Of a DNA stretch of 44,654 nt, positions 15,165 to 23,647 are shown piece after piece. Below the pieces are notes generated by a model that saw only the letters and a list, made by a program, of their open reading frames with translations, was not told where the DNA came from and did no database searches. The translations under genes were made by a program, and so were the position numbers. The first letter of the stretch is position 1. Every line of letters starts with the position of its first letter. Origin of the DNA: a virus; IMG/VR virus record IMGVR_UViG_3300045971_000138, positions 1 to 44,654 of that record. The stretch is one strand, 5' to 3'.

Positions 15165-16367
15165 ATGGCTTTGCTCTCCGGCATCTTTAATACTAACCTG
15201 AACCCTGCAGAACTTAACACACGTTCTTTCGCAGGAACCATTCTTCGTCTGTTCCCGAATGGCTCAGCTCCTCTTTTTGCTCTCTCATCGCAAGCTGGTA
15301 AGAGCAAGGCAAAGAGTTCTACACATGGTTACTTCAGCAAGACGTTGTCGTTTATTAAGACGACTTCGACCGCAGGTGACTTGGTAGGAGCTACTACTCT
15401 TACTGTAGGTACTACCGCTGGTATGACGCCGAATATGGTTCTGTTCAATACTAGGACTCGTGAGAACGTTCTGGTCTTGACGATAGCTTCTGGAACCACC
15501 ATTACTGTAACTCGTGCCTTTGGTCGTGTTGCTGCAGCTGCTCTTAACGCTGCGGATAACTTGATCCAAGTAGGTACTGCGTTTGCAGAAGGTTCTAACC
15601 GTCCTGCTGCTCGTATGCTGGCGACTGTGTATGTTCCGAATTATACACAGATCTTCCGTAATGCGTGGGGCTTGACTGATACCGCTCGTGCTAGCTTGGC
15701 TGAGATGGGTTATAGTAACATTGCTGAGTCTCGTAAAGACTGCGCTATGTTCCATTCCATCGACATTGAGAGCGCAATCCTGTTCGGTCAGCCGAAGATG
15801 GATACTAGCGGTGCGCAACCGATTCATGCAACGCAAGGTATTATCGACGCAATCTATCAATACGCATCGGCTAATATCAATGCTGCGGGTGCTACCACGA
15901 ACTACGATCAACTTGTGGCTCTGGTAGAAGAAGCGTGGACGTATTCGACTGATGCTTCGAATCCTAAGATGCGTGTCGGCTTCTGCGATTCTGTTGCTAT
16001 GAAAGTTATGCATCAGATCGCTCGTCTGTCAGCAATGGTAGAAGTTATGCAATCCGAGACTGTCTTCGGTATGCAGTTCACTAAGTTCAAATTCTACAAA
16101 GGTGAGATCAATCTGATCGAGCATCCTCTGATGAATGGACTGGCTGTAGGTACTACTGGTACTATGCTTGTCATGGATCTTCCGGCCTTGAAACTGGCTT
16201 ATATGGATGGTCGTGATACTGTTGCTGAAGAGTATGGTCAGAACGGTAAGCTGGTAGAGAACGGAGTAGACGGTGTGGGTGGTTCTCTCACGTCGGAACT
16301 CGCAGTAGAACTTATCAATCCGTACTCGTGCGTGTATGTTACTGGCCTTACGGCTGGTGCTGCGTAA
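15165..16367 (+). CDS. Major capsid protein
   Basis: This 400-residue protein follows the scaffold gene and is ended by its own terminator. Its sequence (N-terminal arm with NTRSFAGTIL, central AEMGYSNIAESRKDC, beta-rich C-terminus) fits an HK97-fold capsid subunit of the podovirus/N4-like type. Codon use differs from neighbours (CGT, GGT, CTG instead of AGA, GGA, CTT), as expected for the most abundant virion protein. An insertion around residues 65-140, rich in Ala/Thr/Gly, could be a surface domain. Confidence 0.85.
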   Translation: MALLSGIFNTNLNPAELNTRSFAGTILRLFPNGSAPLFALSSQAGKSKAKSSTHGYFSKTLSFIKTTSTAGDLVGATTLTVGTTAGMTPNMVLFNTRTRENVLVLTIASGTTITVTRAFGRVAAAALNAADNLIQVGTAFAEGSNRPAARMLATVYVPNYTQIFRNAWGLTDTARASLAEMGYSNIAESRKDCAMFHSIDIESAILFGQPKMDTSGAQPIHATQGIIDAIYQYASANINAAGATTNYDQLVALVEEAWTYSTDASNPKMRVGFCDSVAMKVMHQIARLSAMVEVMQSETVFGMQFTKFKFYKGEINLIEHPLMNGLAVGTTGTMLVMDLPALKLAYMDGRDTVAEEYGQNGKLVENGVDGVGGSLTSELAVELINPYSCVYVTGLTAGAA

Positions 16368-16377
16368 GAGTTCTTTT

Positions 16378-16414
16378 AAGACTTCCCTGTCTTAGGATGG
16401 GGAGGTCTTCTTGT
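16378..16414 (+). terminator. Terminator/attenuator after the capsid gene
   Basis: AAGACTTCCC (16378-16387) pairs with GGGAGGTCTT (16400-16409) with one G-T pair and a 12-base loop, followed by CTTGTTG. The weak T-tract suggests partial termination, setting capsid transcripts above those of the tail genes. Confidence 0.75.
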
Positions 16415-16438
16415 TGTACCTTGTAAGGAACTCATATC

Positions 16439-16771
16439 ATGTCTCTCAAAGATGAATTAGATAGTGCTGGGAAGAATCCTCTTAATCAGAATCCTCTTAG
16501 TACTAATCAGACTAATCAGAATAGTCACTTTCCTGGGAATCATAATCTTCCCACGGATCGTATCCCTCCTGTGAATCATAACGAACTTCCACCTGTTACT
16601 AAGAAGGTAGATAAGTTCTCCACGAAGGCAGTATATACGGGAGATTTTCGTGTTCTTGGTTCTAATGCCGCTCCTATTCCTAAAGAAGGGGATGTGTATA
16701 AGCCAGAGAACGAAGATCATGTTGCGATGTTAGAGTACCAGGTCACACAAGGCCGGGTTACTAAGTCCTAG
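16439..16771 (+). CDS. Head-associated small protein, paralogue 1 (110 aa)
   Basis: The N-terminal 55 residues are Asn/Pro/Thr-rich and disordered (NPLNQNPLSTNQTNQN). The C-terminal half is globular and ends KPENEDHVAMLEYQVTQGRV. That end is homologous to the end of the next gene's product. Position directly after the capsid gene suggests a head decoration, head-fibre base or head-completion role. AAGGAA precedes the ATG. Confidence 0.75.
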   Translation: MSLKDELDSAGKNPLNQNPLSTNQTNQNSHFPGNHNLPTDRIPPVNHNELPPVTKKVDKFSTKAVYTGDFRVLGSNAAPIPKEGDVYKPENEDHVAMLEYQVTQGRVTKS

Positions 16772-16780
16772 GAGATTGAC

Positions 16781-17035
16781 ATGGCGAAGAATACTCAAAG
16801 TAATTCGATCGCTTCTATCAAAGCTTCGTATCATCCTGCACGAGCAAGTAATGCATATCATGCTGGTACTGTAGCTGCTCAGGCTACTGTGCATTATAAC
16901 TCGTCTGTTGGTTCAATCTATGATGACAATGCTACGAGAATTAAGAAGAGTGGTACTACATTCTTGCCAGAGACTCTTGATCAGGTAGCTGTTCTTGAGG
17001 TTCAGGTAACTCGTGGTGTCGTTATCAAGACCTAA
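16781..17035 (+). CDS. Head-associated small protein, paralogue 2 (84 aa)
   Basis: The C-terminus LPETLDQVAVLEVQVTRGVV aligns with the C-terminus of the preceding protein over about 22 residues (pattern P-E-x-x-x-V-A-x-L-E-x-Q-V-T-x-G-x-V), so the two genes derive from a duplication with divergent N-termini. The N-terminus is Ala/Ser/His-rich. GGAG precedes the ATG at 16781. Probable virion decoration protein. Confidence 0.75.
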   Translation: MAKNTQSNSIASIKASYHPARASNAYHAGTVAAQATVHYNSSVGSIYDDNATRIKKSGTTFLPETLDQVAVLEVQVTRGVVIKT

Positions 17036-17051
17036 AAGATAGAGGCATATA

Positions 17052-17657
17052 ATGGAATTCGCAGAAGCTCTTTCAGAGGCAATCGGAATAACAGCTCGTC
17101 CAGATAAGAGCACGGAAACCGAATCTGCCATCAATGCCACTATCTCTCTTTATACAACTAAGGTCAACTGGGCTAAGGATCTCGTAGAGACTTCTCTCGT
17201 CGTAGATCCTACCCTTTATGGGGCTACACTTCAATTTAATAATGTAGTTCCCACAAGTCTTGTAACACGTTTCCGTAAGTTCAAGTATGTAAAACCAAGG
17301 GATGTTAAGAGATATCTTCATCCTATAGGAGCTGATAAAGTATTCACTCCTGGAGAGTTTATCCAACGTGATGTATATTACGTAGGAGGTAATTCTATAA
17401 CCTACGTTCTTAGAGAACTTACTCCGTCACTTGAGATAGGTTATTATCAGTTTCCGTATAAACTAGATCTTGTTACCAATAAGACACATTGGATGCTTGA
17501 TCTCATGCCGTGGGCTGTGATAGATAAAGCCTGCGCAAGAATATTTCGTTCTATAGGTGATGATACCTCAGCTAAGTCATATGAGAGTTCTGCCTATGAA
17601 TTATTTACCGCAGCAAAGAGAGATTTTGAAGATCTTATTACTCCAGAGGCGAAATAA
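17052..17657 (+). CDS. Tail adaptor protein, T7 gp11-like (head-tail connection)
   Basis: At 201 residues it matches the usual length of podovirus adaptors (T7 gp11, 196 residues). The N-terminal helix begins MEFAEALSEAIGITARPDKS. The C-terminal part has the typical helical ending (MPWAVIDKACARIFRSIGDD, followed by a long helix). The adaptor ring sits beneath the portal. The stop overlaps the start of the fibre gene (TAATG). Confidence 0.7.
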   Translation: MEFAEALSEAIGITARPDKSTETESAINATISLYTTKVNWAKDLVETSLVVDPTLYGATLQFNNVVPTSLVTRFRKFKYVKPRDVKRYLHPIGADKVFTPGEFIQRDVYYVGGNSITYVLRELTPSLEIGYYQFPYKLDLVTNKTHWMLDLMPWAVIDKACARIFRSIGDDTSAKSYESSAYELFTAAKRDFEDLITPEAK

Positions 17658-20600
17658 TGGGTGCCTTTAATAATACTCCAGAGATAGTAGCACAAGTTCC
17701 TGTAGCTTCCTCTACTGTATTAGGCGGTGTAAAACCTCGCTCAGGTCTTGCTGTAGACTCTTATGGAAATCTTGATGTAGTATCAGGATATTCTGGTAAG
17801 AGCGGGGGTTCCGGCTATTCTGGTTATTCTGGACCTTCAGGATATTCTGGTTATAGCAGTGCTAGTGGCTATAGTGGATTCTCTGGTTATAGCGGATACA
17901 GTGGTATCTCTGGGAAGAGTGGATATTCTGGTGTTGGTATATCAGGATTCTCAGGTTTCCCAGGAGCTACAAGTCCTTCTGGTTATTCTGGACCTTCTGG
18001 TTATTCAGGTTCTAATGGTCTTTCTGGTATCTCTGGATATTCTGGTTTCACTGGTCCTGCTGGTATTAGTGGATATTCTGGATATTCTGGTTCTGGTATC
18101 TCTGGTTTTTCAGGATATTCTGGACTTATAGGTAATAGTGGATATTCTGGATTCTCTGGATATAGCGGAAGAAGTGGTTATTCTGGTTTCTCAGGAGCTC
18201 CTGGTAATTTCGTAGCTTCTGGATTCTCTGGCTATTCAGGTTATTATGGAGCAGATGGTGTTTCAGGATTCTCTGGATATTCTGGTGCTAGTGGACCTTC
18301 TGATCCTTCTGGATACTCTGGATATTCTGGAAGAAGTGGTTATTCAGGATCTAATGGTACAAATGGTACTAGCGGTTATTCTGGATTCTCCGGCTCTAAT
18401 GGAATAAATGGCACAAGTGGCTATTCTGGTTCTAACGGAACTAATGGATCAAGTGGTTATTCTGGGTATTCCGGTTCTAATGGTATCAATGGAACTAGCA
18501 CTAGTGGATATTCTGGATATAGTGGTTCTAATGGAACGAACGGTGTATCTGGATACTCTGGCTCTAATGGGACTAACGGAGTCTCTGGGTATTCTGGTTC
18601 AAATGGGACTAATGGTGCATCTGGATATTCTGGTTATTCAGGTACTAATGGTGCGGGTGGTTCTACTACAGGTACTTTAACTCCTACTGGTACGACTGCT
18701 GCTACCTCTGCTAATATAACAACTGATGTAACCATAGTACAAGGGGCTGGAGGTAATTTTCTTGGTGTTAATCTAAATAGCACTACTGTTAATACCATAA
18801 GAGAAGTATATAATTATGGTGGTTATGTAGTTAAGGTGTATGCTGATACTGCTACTGCCTATATAGATATGATAGGGGGTAATGCTCCTTATCTACTACG
18901 ACCATATGAGTCTATTAGACTAAGGTATATGGGTAGTAGTATGTGGAATCTGATTGGTGCAGCTGATGTTGATATAATTAACGTAGGTGCAGGTGGGACT
19001 AATCAATCTAATGCTACGTTAATACCAGGTAAAGTAGCTAGGATAAGTTCTGGGACTTCTGGTCAAGGTATATATCTCCCACATAATGATCTATCTGATT
19101 ATTATGGCCGTGCAGTTATATTCAATGCTACGGCAGCTCCGATTAATGTATATCCTGGATCTGGAGCTAGTATAAATGCTTTAGCAGTTAATGCTCCTTT
19201 TGTATTAGCTGGTAATACCTCTATCTCCTTGTATAAATACACAGGACAATGGTTAACAGAAGGTGGTGGATCAGGTGGTGCTAGTGGTTATAGTGGTTAT
19301 AGTGGAACCAATGGGATAAGTGGTTTCAGTGGGGCTACTGGTACTAGTGGTTATAGTGGAAAGAGTGGTTATAGTGGAACCAACGGAGGAGCTGGAAATT
19401 ATACCAGTATCTCCTCTGCTGGTACTACTGCTGCTACTGCCTCTGCTATAACAGCAGGTTTTACAGATCTTGATATTCTAAGTAATACAGAGGATGAGGG
19501 TGTACGTTTACCAGCTTGTTCTCTAGGTGTTACATGTACTATCAAGAATGGTAATGAGACAACTGCCGCTTATTCTTATGGTTATACATTCTTTGTGTAT
19601 CCTCCAACAGGTGGTTCTCTTATAGTTAATAACGTAGCTCTGGCTGTTGATGCCGGTATTCCAGTTACTCCTCAGAGTGTATTAAGATGTGTTAGTAGTG
19701 CATCCAATTGGTTAGTTACTCTTTATCCTATTCCATATGATACTGCTAGTAATGCTATAGGAACAACAGCTTGGGATGCTGATCGTATTCAAGGTCGTGA
19801 TGCGATAATTAAATTCAGTTATCCTAACGGTACTTGTAAATTACCTTTGCCAGTAAAATCCCAGTTAAATCGTGTATTTAACATCACAGCTAATACCATA
19901 TATGTATATCCTCATAGTGGTAGTTATATAAATGCTTTGGCTGTTAATACAGGATATGCAATACCTTCTGGAGGACAAGCAGAATTTATATTTACAGATG
20001 TCTATGATCCTAGATGGAGAACTATAGGAGGAGGTGGAGGAACTTCTGGTTATTCTGGTTATTCTGGATCAAATGGTACTAATGGTACTAGTGGGTCTAA
20101 TGGAACTAATGGATCTTCTGGTTACTCAGGATTCTCTGGTTCTAATGGTACTGGCTCAACAGGAGCCTTTATACAAAAGACTGTACTTACTGCTACTGGT
20201 TCATTTCAAACAACTGCTCAGACTTCTGGTATCTTCATAAGATTATGGGGTGCTGGCGCAGGTGGTGGTGGTGTATCTTCTACTACAGCATCCTCTGGTG
20301 CAGTAGCAGGAGGAGGTGGTGCAGGAGGTTATACTGAAGATAGACAGACTGTTTCATCCTCTACTTGGTATAACTTTGGAATAGGTGCAGGTGGTGCAGG
20401 AGGTGTAGGAAACCTTTCTGGAGCTACTGGAGGTCTTACTGTATTCTCTGGTACTGCTGTGGTATCTGCTTCTGGAGGTCTAGGAGGATCTGGTGGTGCT
20501 CAAAGTACTGTAGCTAGTAAATTCGCAGCGGGAGGAGCAGGAGCACCAATAGGATTCAGTGGTGATGTATTAGGAGGTGGTGGAGTAGGTGAGTTTGGTA

Positions 20601-20809
20601 TGATGGCTTCTCAAGTAGTAGGTCATGGAGGTAATGGAGCTAACTCAACTCTAGGAGGTGGTGGAGTAGGACCTACTACAAGCTCTAATAACGGTGGTGT
20701 TGCTAACGGATATGCAGCAGGGGGTGCTGGAGCCCTTATTATAACCTCCGGTCTTAGAAGTGGTGGTGCAGGCTCAGCGGGACTTATAGTTATAGAACAG
20801 TACAGTTAA
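17657..20809 (+). CDS. Collagen-like tail or head fibre with glycine-rich tip (1050 aa)
   Basis: Residues 1-42 (containing VPVASSTVLGGVKPRSGLAV) form a virion-attachment segment of a type common in fibres. About residues 44-335 are Gly-X-Y collagen repeats, mostly GYSGYSG and GSNGTNG. Two shorter collagen blocks lie near 540-580 and 795-835. Between them are four related beta-domains of about 80-95 residues, three with a recognisable 'YP-x-G-x-x-I/V-x-x-x-A-V-N/D ... W' core. The last 210 residues are a poly-glycine-rich tip (GAGAGGGG, AGGGGAGG) ending SAGLIVIEQYS, as in glycine-rich adhesin domains (Gly_rich_2; compare gp38 adhesins). It probably forms a trimer and binds the host receptor. 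Location after the adaptor leaves open head versus tail attachment. Confidence 0.8.
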   Translation: MGAFNNTPEIVAQVPVASSTVLGGVKPRSGLAVDSYGNLDVVSGYSGKSGGSGYSGYSGPSGYSGYSSASGYSGFSGYSGYSGISGKSGYSGVGISGFSGFPGATSPSGYSGPSGYSGSNGLSGISGYSGFTGPAGISGYSGYSGSGISGFSGYSGLIGNSGYSGFSGYSGRSGYSGFSGAPGNFVASGFSGYSGYYGADGVSGFSGYSGASGPSDPSGYSGYSGRSGYSGSNGTNGTSGYSGFSGSNGINGTSGYSGSNGTNGSSGYSGYSGSNGINGTSTSGYSGYSGSNGTNGVSGYSGSNGTNGVSGYSGSNGTNGASGYSGYSGTNGAGGSTTGTLTPTGTTAATSANITTDVTIVQGAGGNFLGVNLNSTTVNTIREVYNYGGYVVKVYADTATAYIDMIGGNAPYLLRPYESIRLRYMGSSMWNLIGAADVDIINVGAGGTNQSNATLIPGKVARISSGTSGQGIYLPHNDLSDYYGRAVIFNATAAPINVYPGSGASINALAVNAPFVLAGNTSISLYKYTGQWLTEGGGSGGASGYSGYSGTNGISGFSGATGTSGYSGKSGYSGTNGGAGNYTSISSAGTTAATASAITAGFTDLDILSNTEDEGVRLPACSLGVTCTIKNGNETTAAYSYGYTFFVYPPTGGSLIVNNVALAVDAGIPVTPQSVLRCVSSASNWLVTLYPIPYDTASNAIGTTAWDADRIQGRDAIIKFSYPNGTCKLPLPVKSQLNRVFNITANTIYVYPHSGSYINALAVNTGYAIPSGGQAEFIFTDVYDPRWRTIGGGGGTSGYSGYSGSNGTNGTSGSNGTNGSSGYSGFSGSNGTGSTGAFIQKTVLTATGSFQTTAQTSGIFIRLWGAGAGGGGVSSTTASSGAVAGGGGAGGYTEDRQTVSSSTWYNFGIGAGGAGGVGNLSGATGGLTVFSGTAVVSASGGLGGSGGAQSTVASKFAAGGAGAPIGFSGDVLGGGGVGEFGMMASQVVGHGGNGANSTLGGGGVGPTTSSNNGGVANGYAAGGAGALIITSGLRSGGAGSAGLIVIEQYS
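17788..18660 (+). repeat. Degenerate tandem repeat coding Gly-X-Y collagen triplets
   Basis: The DNA consists of 9- to 18-base units such as GGATATTCTGGT and GGTTCTAATGGA with many synonymous changes. It stays in frame and codes the collagen-like stalk. Such repeats can change length by recombination, so stalk length may vary between isolates. Confidence 0.8.
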
Positions 20810-20867
20810 TTCTTATAATTTCGTTGTTAAACCCAGGCGACAAGCCTACTAATCAGAGAGAGATATC

Positions 20868-22469
20868 ATGTCAGATGAAGAACAATATGCACTAGGTAAT
20901 GATTGGGAAAGACCTGTTATAGGAAATACGGAAGAACTTAGTGAGACCAATCTTCCTAGAGAATATAACAGGTATAAGTTTGCAGCCACATTTATAAAAG
21001 AAGGGATGTCTGTTCTTGAGTTCGGATGTGCTTCTGGATATGGAACTAAGATACTTCCTTCTTCTATAGATTACACAGGCGTTGACTATGATGCGGGTAT
21101 AGTAGAATTCGCTAAGAAGAATTTCGAAGACTCTAGTCATAAGTTTGTACAAAGTGGAATAGAAGAATTCCTAGAAACTAATACTAGGAAGTATGACATA
21201 ATCATAGCTTATGAGATTCTTGAGCATATAGCTAGAGGTAAGGAAGTAGCACAAGAGTTAAAGAAACATTGTTCTACTCTGATTATATCAACTCCCTATA
21301 ATGAGTTTCCTGGATTCTGGGGAAAACATCACGTTCTGCATCATCTGAAAGCTAAGGATTTTCCTTCCTTCTATTACATATATATGCACGTAGATGGTTC
21401 TCTTCATGATACACCGACACAAGAACCTACGAATCTCCTTATCATGACATGGGAGGAAGGTAAAGAATATAGCAATAAAAAGACAATCCTTTGTGCTATC
21501 CCTACAAGAGATAGATATGATTGTCTTATGCTTACATTACAATCTGTTGCATTTCAGACAGTCAAACCAGATAAGATAATAATCTATGATGACTCTCCGA
21601 ATAAGATGGATGTAAGAGAACATGTTGTTGGAAGATATTTACTTCCTCTTCTATCTCAGAAAGGAATAGAGTGGGAAGTTGTATTCACTCCAGGTAGAGG
21701 ACAACATATAGCACATCAGTTATCTAACACATCAGGCTATGATTATGTATGGCGTCTTGATGATGATACAATAGCTGAACCTGATGTGTTAGAAAGATTA
21801 GTTAAAATCTTAGGGAGTTCTACTGATATAGGAGCGTCTGCCGGAGCTGTCTATGAACCAGATAGGATAGTGTTTGGAGATGCTACAAAAAAAGAACATT
21901 TCTTTGATCGTAATAATGTACAGTGGGCTCCTAATCATGGTATATACGAAGTTGAGTGGTTATATTCCTCCTTCTTATATCGTGCTGGAATAACCAACTA
22001 TAAACATAATATGTCTCCGGCGGCTTTTCACGAAGAGAGTATATTTTCACATCGTCTAAGACTTGCTGGTTATCGTCTTATCGTTGATACAACCATACAT
22101 ACATATCATTATAAGGCCAGAACAGGAGGTACTAGGACTGGGAATCCTGATATGGAATGGGCTTATAATTGGGATCAAGTAGAATTCAATAAGATAATAG
22201 AGAATGAATGGGGTATGAAGTTGATACATCTTGGAGTAGGTCTAGGAGATAATATAGTATTCTCCAGAATCCTCCCAGAACTTAAAAAGAAATATCCTAT
22301 CATAGTTCTTGGATCTTGTTATCCTGAGGTTTTTCAAGATATGGGAGTTCACTTCATATCAGTCGAAAGATCTACTGAACTCAATGGAGATAATATCTAC
22401 GACTGGATGTCGGAACGAGATTGGAAAGGTTCCATAGAAGAAGCTTATCGTAGGATGTATTTGCTATGA
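20868..22469 (+). CDS. Fused methyltransferase-glycosyltransferase (GT2) with GT9 N-terminal half
   Basis: There are three parts. Residues 45-185 form a class I SAM methyltransferase (VLEFGCASGYG at 50-60, GVDYDAGIVEFA, IIIAYEILEHI). Residues 207-445 form a family 2 GT-A glycosyltransferase (CAIPTRDRYDC; acidic metal motif WRLDDDTIAEPD at about 296). Residues 450-533 resemble the N-terminal half of a GT9 (heptosyltransferase-like) enzyme (MKLIHLGVGLGDNIVFSRIL), whose C-terminal half is the next gene. It lies directly after the fibre gene, so it may modify virion fibres or surface glycans. A structural or accessory role of inactive domains cannot be excluded. Confidence 0.8.
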   Translation: MSDEEQYALGNDWERPVIGNTEELSETNLPREYNRYKFAATFIKEGMSVLEFGCASGYGTKILPSSIDYTGVDYDAGIVEFAKKNFEDSSHKFVQSGIEEFLETNTRKYDIIIAYEILEHIARGKEVAQELKKHCSTLIISTPYNEFPGFWGKHHVLHHLKAKDFPSFYYIYMHVDGSLHDTPTQEPTNLLIMTWEEGKEYSNKKTILCAIPTRDRYDCLMLTLQSVAFQTVKPDKIIIYDDSPNKMDVREHVVGRYLLPLLSQKGIEWEVVFTPGRGQHIAHQLSNTSGYDYVWRLDDDTIAEPDVLERLVKILGSSTDIGASAGAVYEPDRIVFGDATKKEHFFDRNNVQWAPNHGIYEVEWLYSSFLYRAGITNYKHNMSPAAFHEESIFSHRLRLAGYRLIVDTTIHTYHYKARTGGTRTGNPDMEWAYNWDQVEFNKIIENEWGMKLIHLGVGLGDNIVFSRILPELKKKYPIIVLGSCYPEVFQDMGVHFISVERSTELNGDNIYDWMSERDWKGSIEEAYRRMYLL

Positions 22470-22948
22470 TACTCATACAACCTTATGCACAGAAACTTCG
22501 TAATGGTATGCCTAATGCCAAGACATATCATAGATGGTCAGAACTTATCCATCGTCTTTATGAATTAGATAAGAACGTAGTCCAAATAGGTCTTGATGGA
22601 GAAGAGCAATTAACAGATGTTTTTATAAAACAACCTTCTCTTAAATATATAAAAGATCTTGTTACAGGGTGTTCTATCTGGATTGCAGTAGATAGTTTTT
22701 TACCTCATTTTGCTCGTGGTATAAAACCAGGTGTAGTTATCTGGTCTGTATCAGATCCTAATATATTCGGATATAAAGATAATTTGAATATATTAAAATC
22801 AAGAAAGTATCTCAGAGGTAATCAGTTTGGTATCTGGGAACAACAGAGTTTTATCAAGGAAGCTTTTCTACCACCCGATGATATTTTCTACCTCATAAAG
22901 GATTATTATAATGAACATACTGCAGGAAGAGGTGAAGAATCTACTTGA
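22466..22948 (+). CDS. GT9-like C-terminal half (split glycosyltransferase, 160 aa)
   Basis: The protein starts MILIQPYAQKLRNGMPNAKT. The centre (VQIGLDGEEQLT, later IWIAVDSFLPHFARGIKPG, then WSVSDPNIFGY) matches the donor-binding half of GT9 heptosyltransferases: the pattern 'ig-D-s-xxHxA-...-G-p-v-v-lwg-xsdP'. The ATG overlaps the previous stop (ATGATA), so the two halves are made in a coupled way and may assemble. Because similar split proteins occur in phages, I consider this a natural gene rather than a frameshift. Confidence 0.7.
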   Translation: MILIQPYAQKLRNGMPNAKTYHRWSELIHRLYELDKNVVQIGLDGEEQLTDVFIKQPSLKYIKDLVTGCSIWIAVDSFLPHFARGIKPGVVIWSVSDPNIFGYKDNLNILKSRKYLRGNQFGIWEQQSFIKEAFLPPDDIFYLIKDYYNEHTAGRGEEST

Positions 22949-23210
22949 GGTGGTAGCTCTAATTGGGTCTGCTACAGCTTTCATATGGACTATGTTAGAT
23001 AGCAGACTCAAGAATATAGAATCGAAGTTAATAACACATGAAGTCTTTGATGTACATACGACGGAAGAGAATGATAAGTTTAATATCTTATTCCGAAAAC
23101 ATGATACTCTTACGACTACAGTATCAGAAATAAAATCTTCTATCGCAAGGATGGAAGGTTATATGGAAAGAAGAAAAGAAGATAGAAATAATAGAGAGGG
23201 TACTCCGTGA
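22911..23210 (+). CDS. Small membrane protein with coiled coil, probable holin or i-spanin-like (99 aa)
   Basis: One N-terminal hydrophobic segment (about residues 13-28, VVALIGSATAFIWTML) is followed by a charged coiled-coil region (SEIKSSIARMEGYMERRKED). It overlaps the previous gene by 38 bases and the next by four. This topology and place at the head of the lysis cassette suggest a holin or inner-membrane spanin subunit. No lipoprotein o-spanin was recognised. Confidence 0.65.
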   Translation: MNILQEEVKNLLEVVALIGSATAFIWTMLDSRLKNIESKLITHEVFDVHTTEENDKFNILFRKHDTLTTTVSEIKSSIARMEGYMERRKEDRNNREGTP

Positions 23211-23647
23211 AAGCCTTTGCTCTCAGGACATCTACCTCAGATCAAGGGACATTCTCTGTACTCCGATCTGAGGATTCTACGTTCTCCTGCTTCCTTTCAG
23301 AACTTCCAGAGCGTAATAATATACCTACCTTTTCCTGCATACCCCCGTCTGTTTATAATGTAATATGGGATAAAAGTCCCAAGTTCGGTTGGTGCTATCA
23401 TGTACTTGATGTACATGGGAGAGGTAATATATTAATACATTCTGGTAATTGGGTAGGAGATTCAACTAAGGGATATAAGACAAATTCCTATGGTTGCATC
23501 CTTCCTGCTAAGAAACTAGGAATTCTAGCTGGACAAAAAGCTGGATTGCTTTCTCTCCCAACATTGCGTAGACTAGAATCATTCTTCGAAAGACGATCTT
23601 TTATCCTGGAGATAAGAAATGCTTACGATCCTATTATCACTCCTTAG
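23207..23647 (+). CDS. DUF5675-family protein, candidate cell-wall enzyme (146 aa)
   Basis: The family pattern is visible: CIPPSVYNVIWDKSP (residues 44-58), RGNILIHSGNW (72-82) and NSYGCILP (93-100). The H78...SYGC97 arrangement resembles the H...S/T-H-G-C motif of L,D-transpeptidases (YkuD), but the family's enzymatic role is not established. It starts with GTG at 23207, overlapping the upstream stop (GTGA), between two membrane-protein genes typical of a lysis cassette. No other endolysin is recognisable, so it is the best lysin candidate by position. Confidence 0.75.
   Translation: MKAFALRTSTSDQGTFSVLRSEDSTFSCFLSELPERNNIPTFSCIPPSVYNVIWDKSPKFGWCYHVLDVHGRGNILIHSGNWVGDSTKGYKTNSYGCILPAKKLGILAGQKAGLLSLPTLRRLESFFERRSFILEIRNAYDPIITP

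Noticed and set aside
15285-16013. 242-codon open frame on the minus strand inside the capsid gene
   Set aside because: It lies wholly antisense to the well-supported major capsid gene, has Arg/Ser/Thr/His-rich shadow composition and no ribosome binding site.
17788-18660. Repeats that might be taken for a CRISPR array
   Set aside because: The units are variable, in frame and code Gly-X-Y triplets. There are no constant repeats with unique spacers.
22466-22948. Frameshift or sequencing error separating the GT9 halves
   Set aside because: The second half has its own ATG in a normal ATGA coupling, and the first half ends with a natural-looking C-terminus. Nothing points to a damaged frame.
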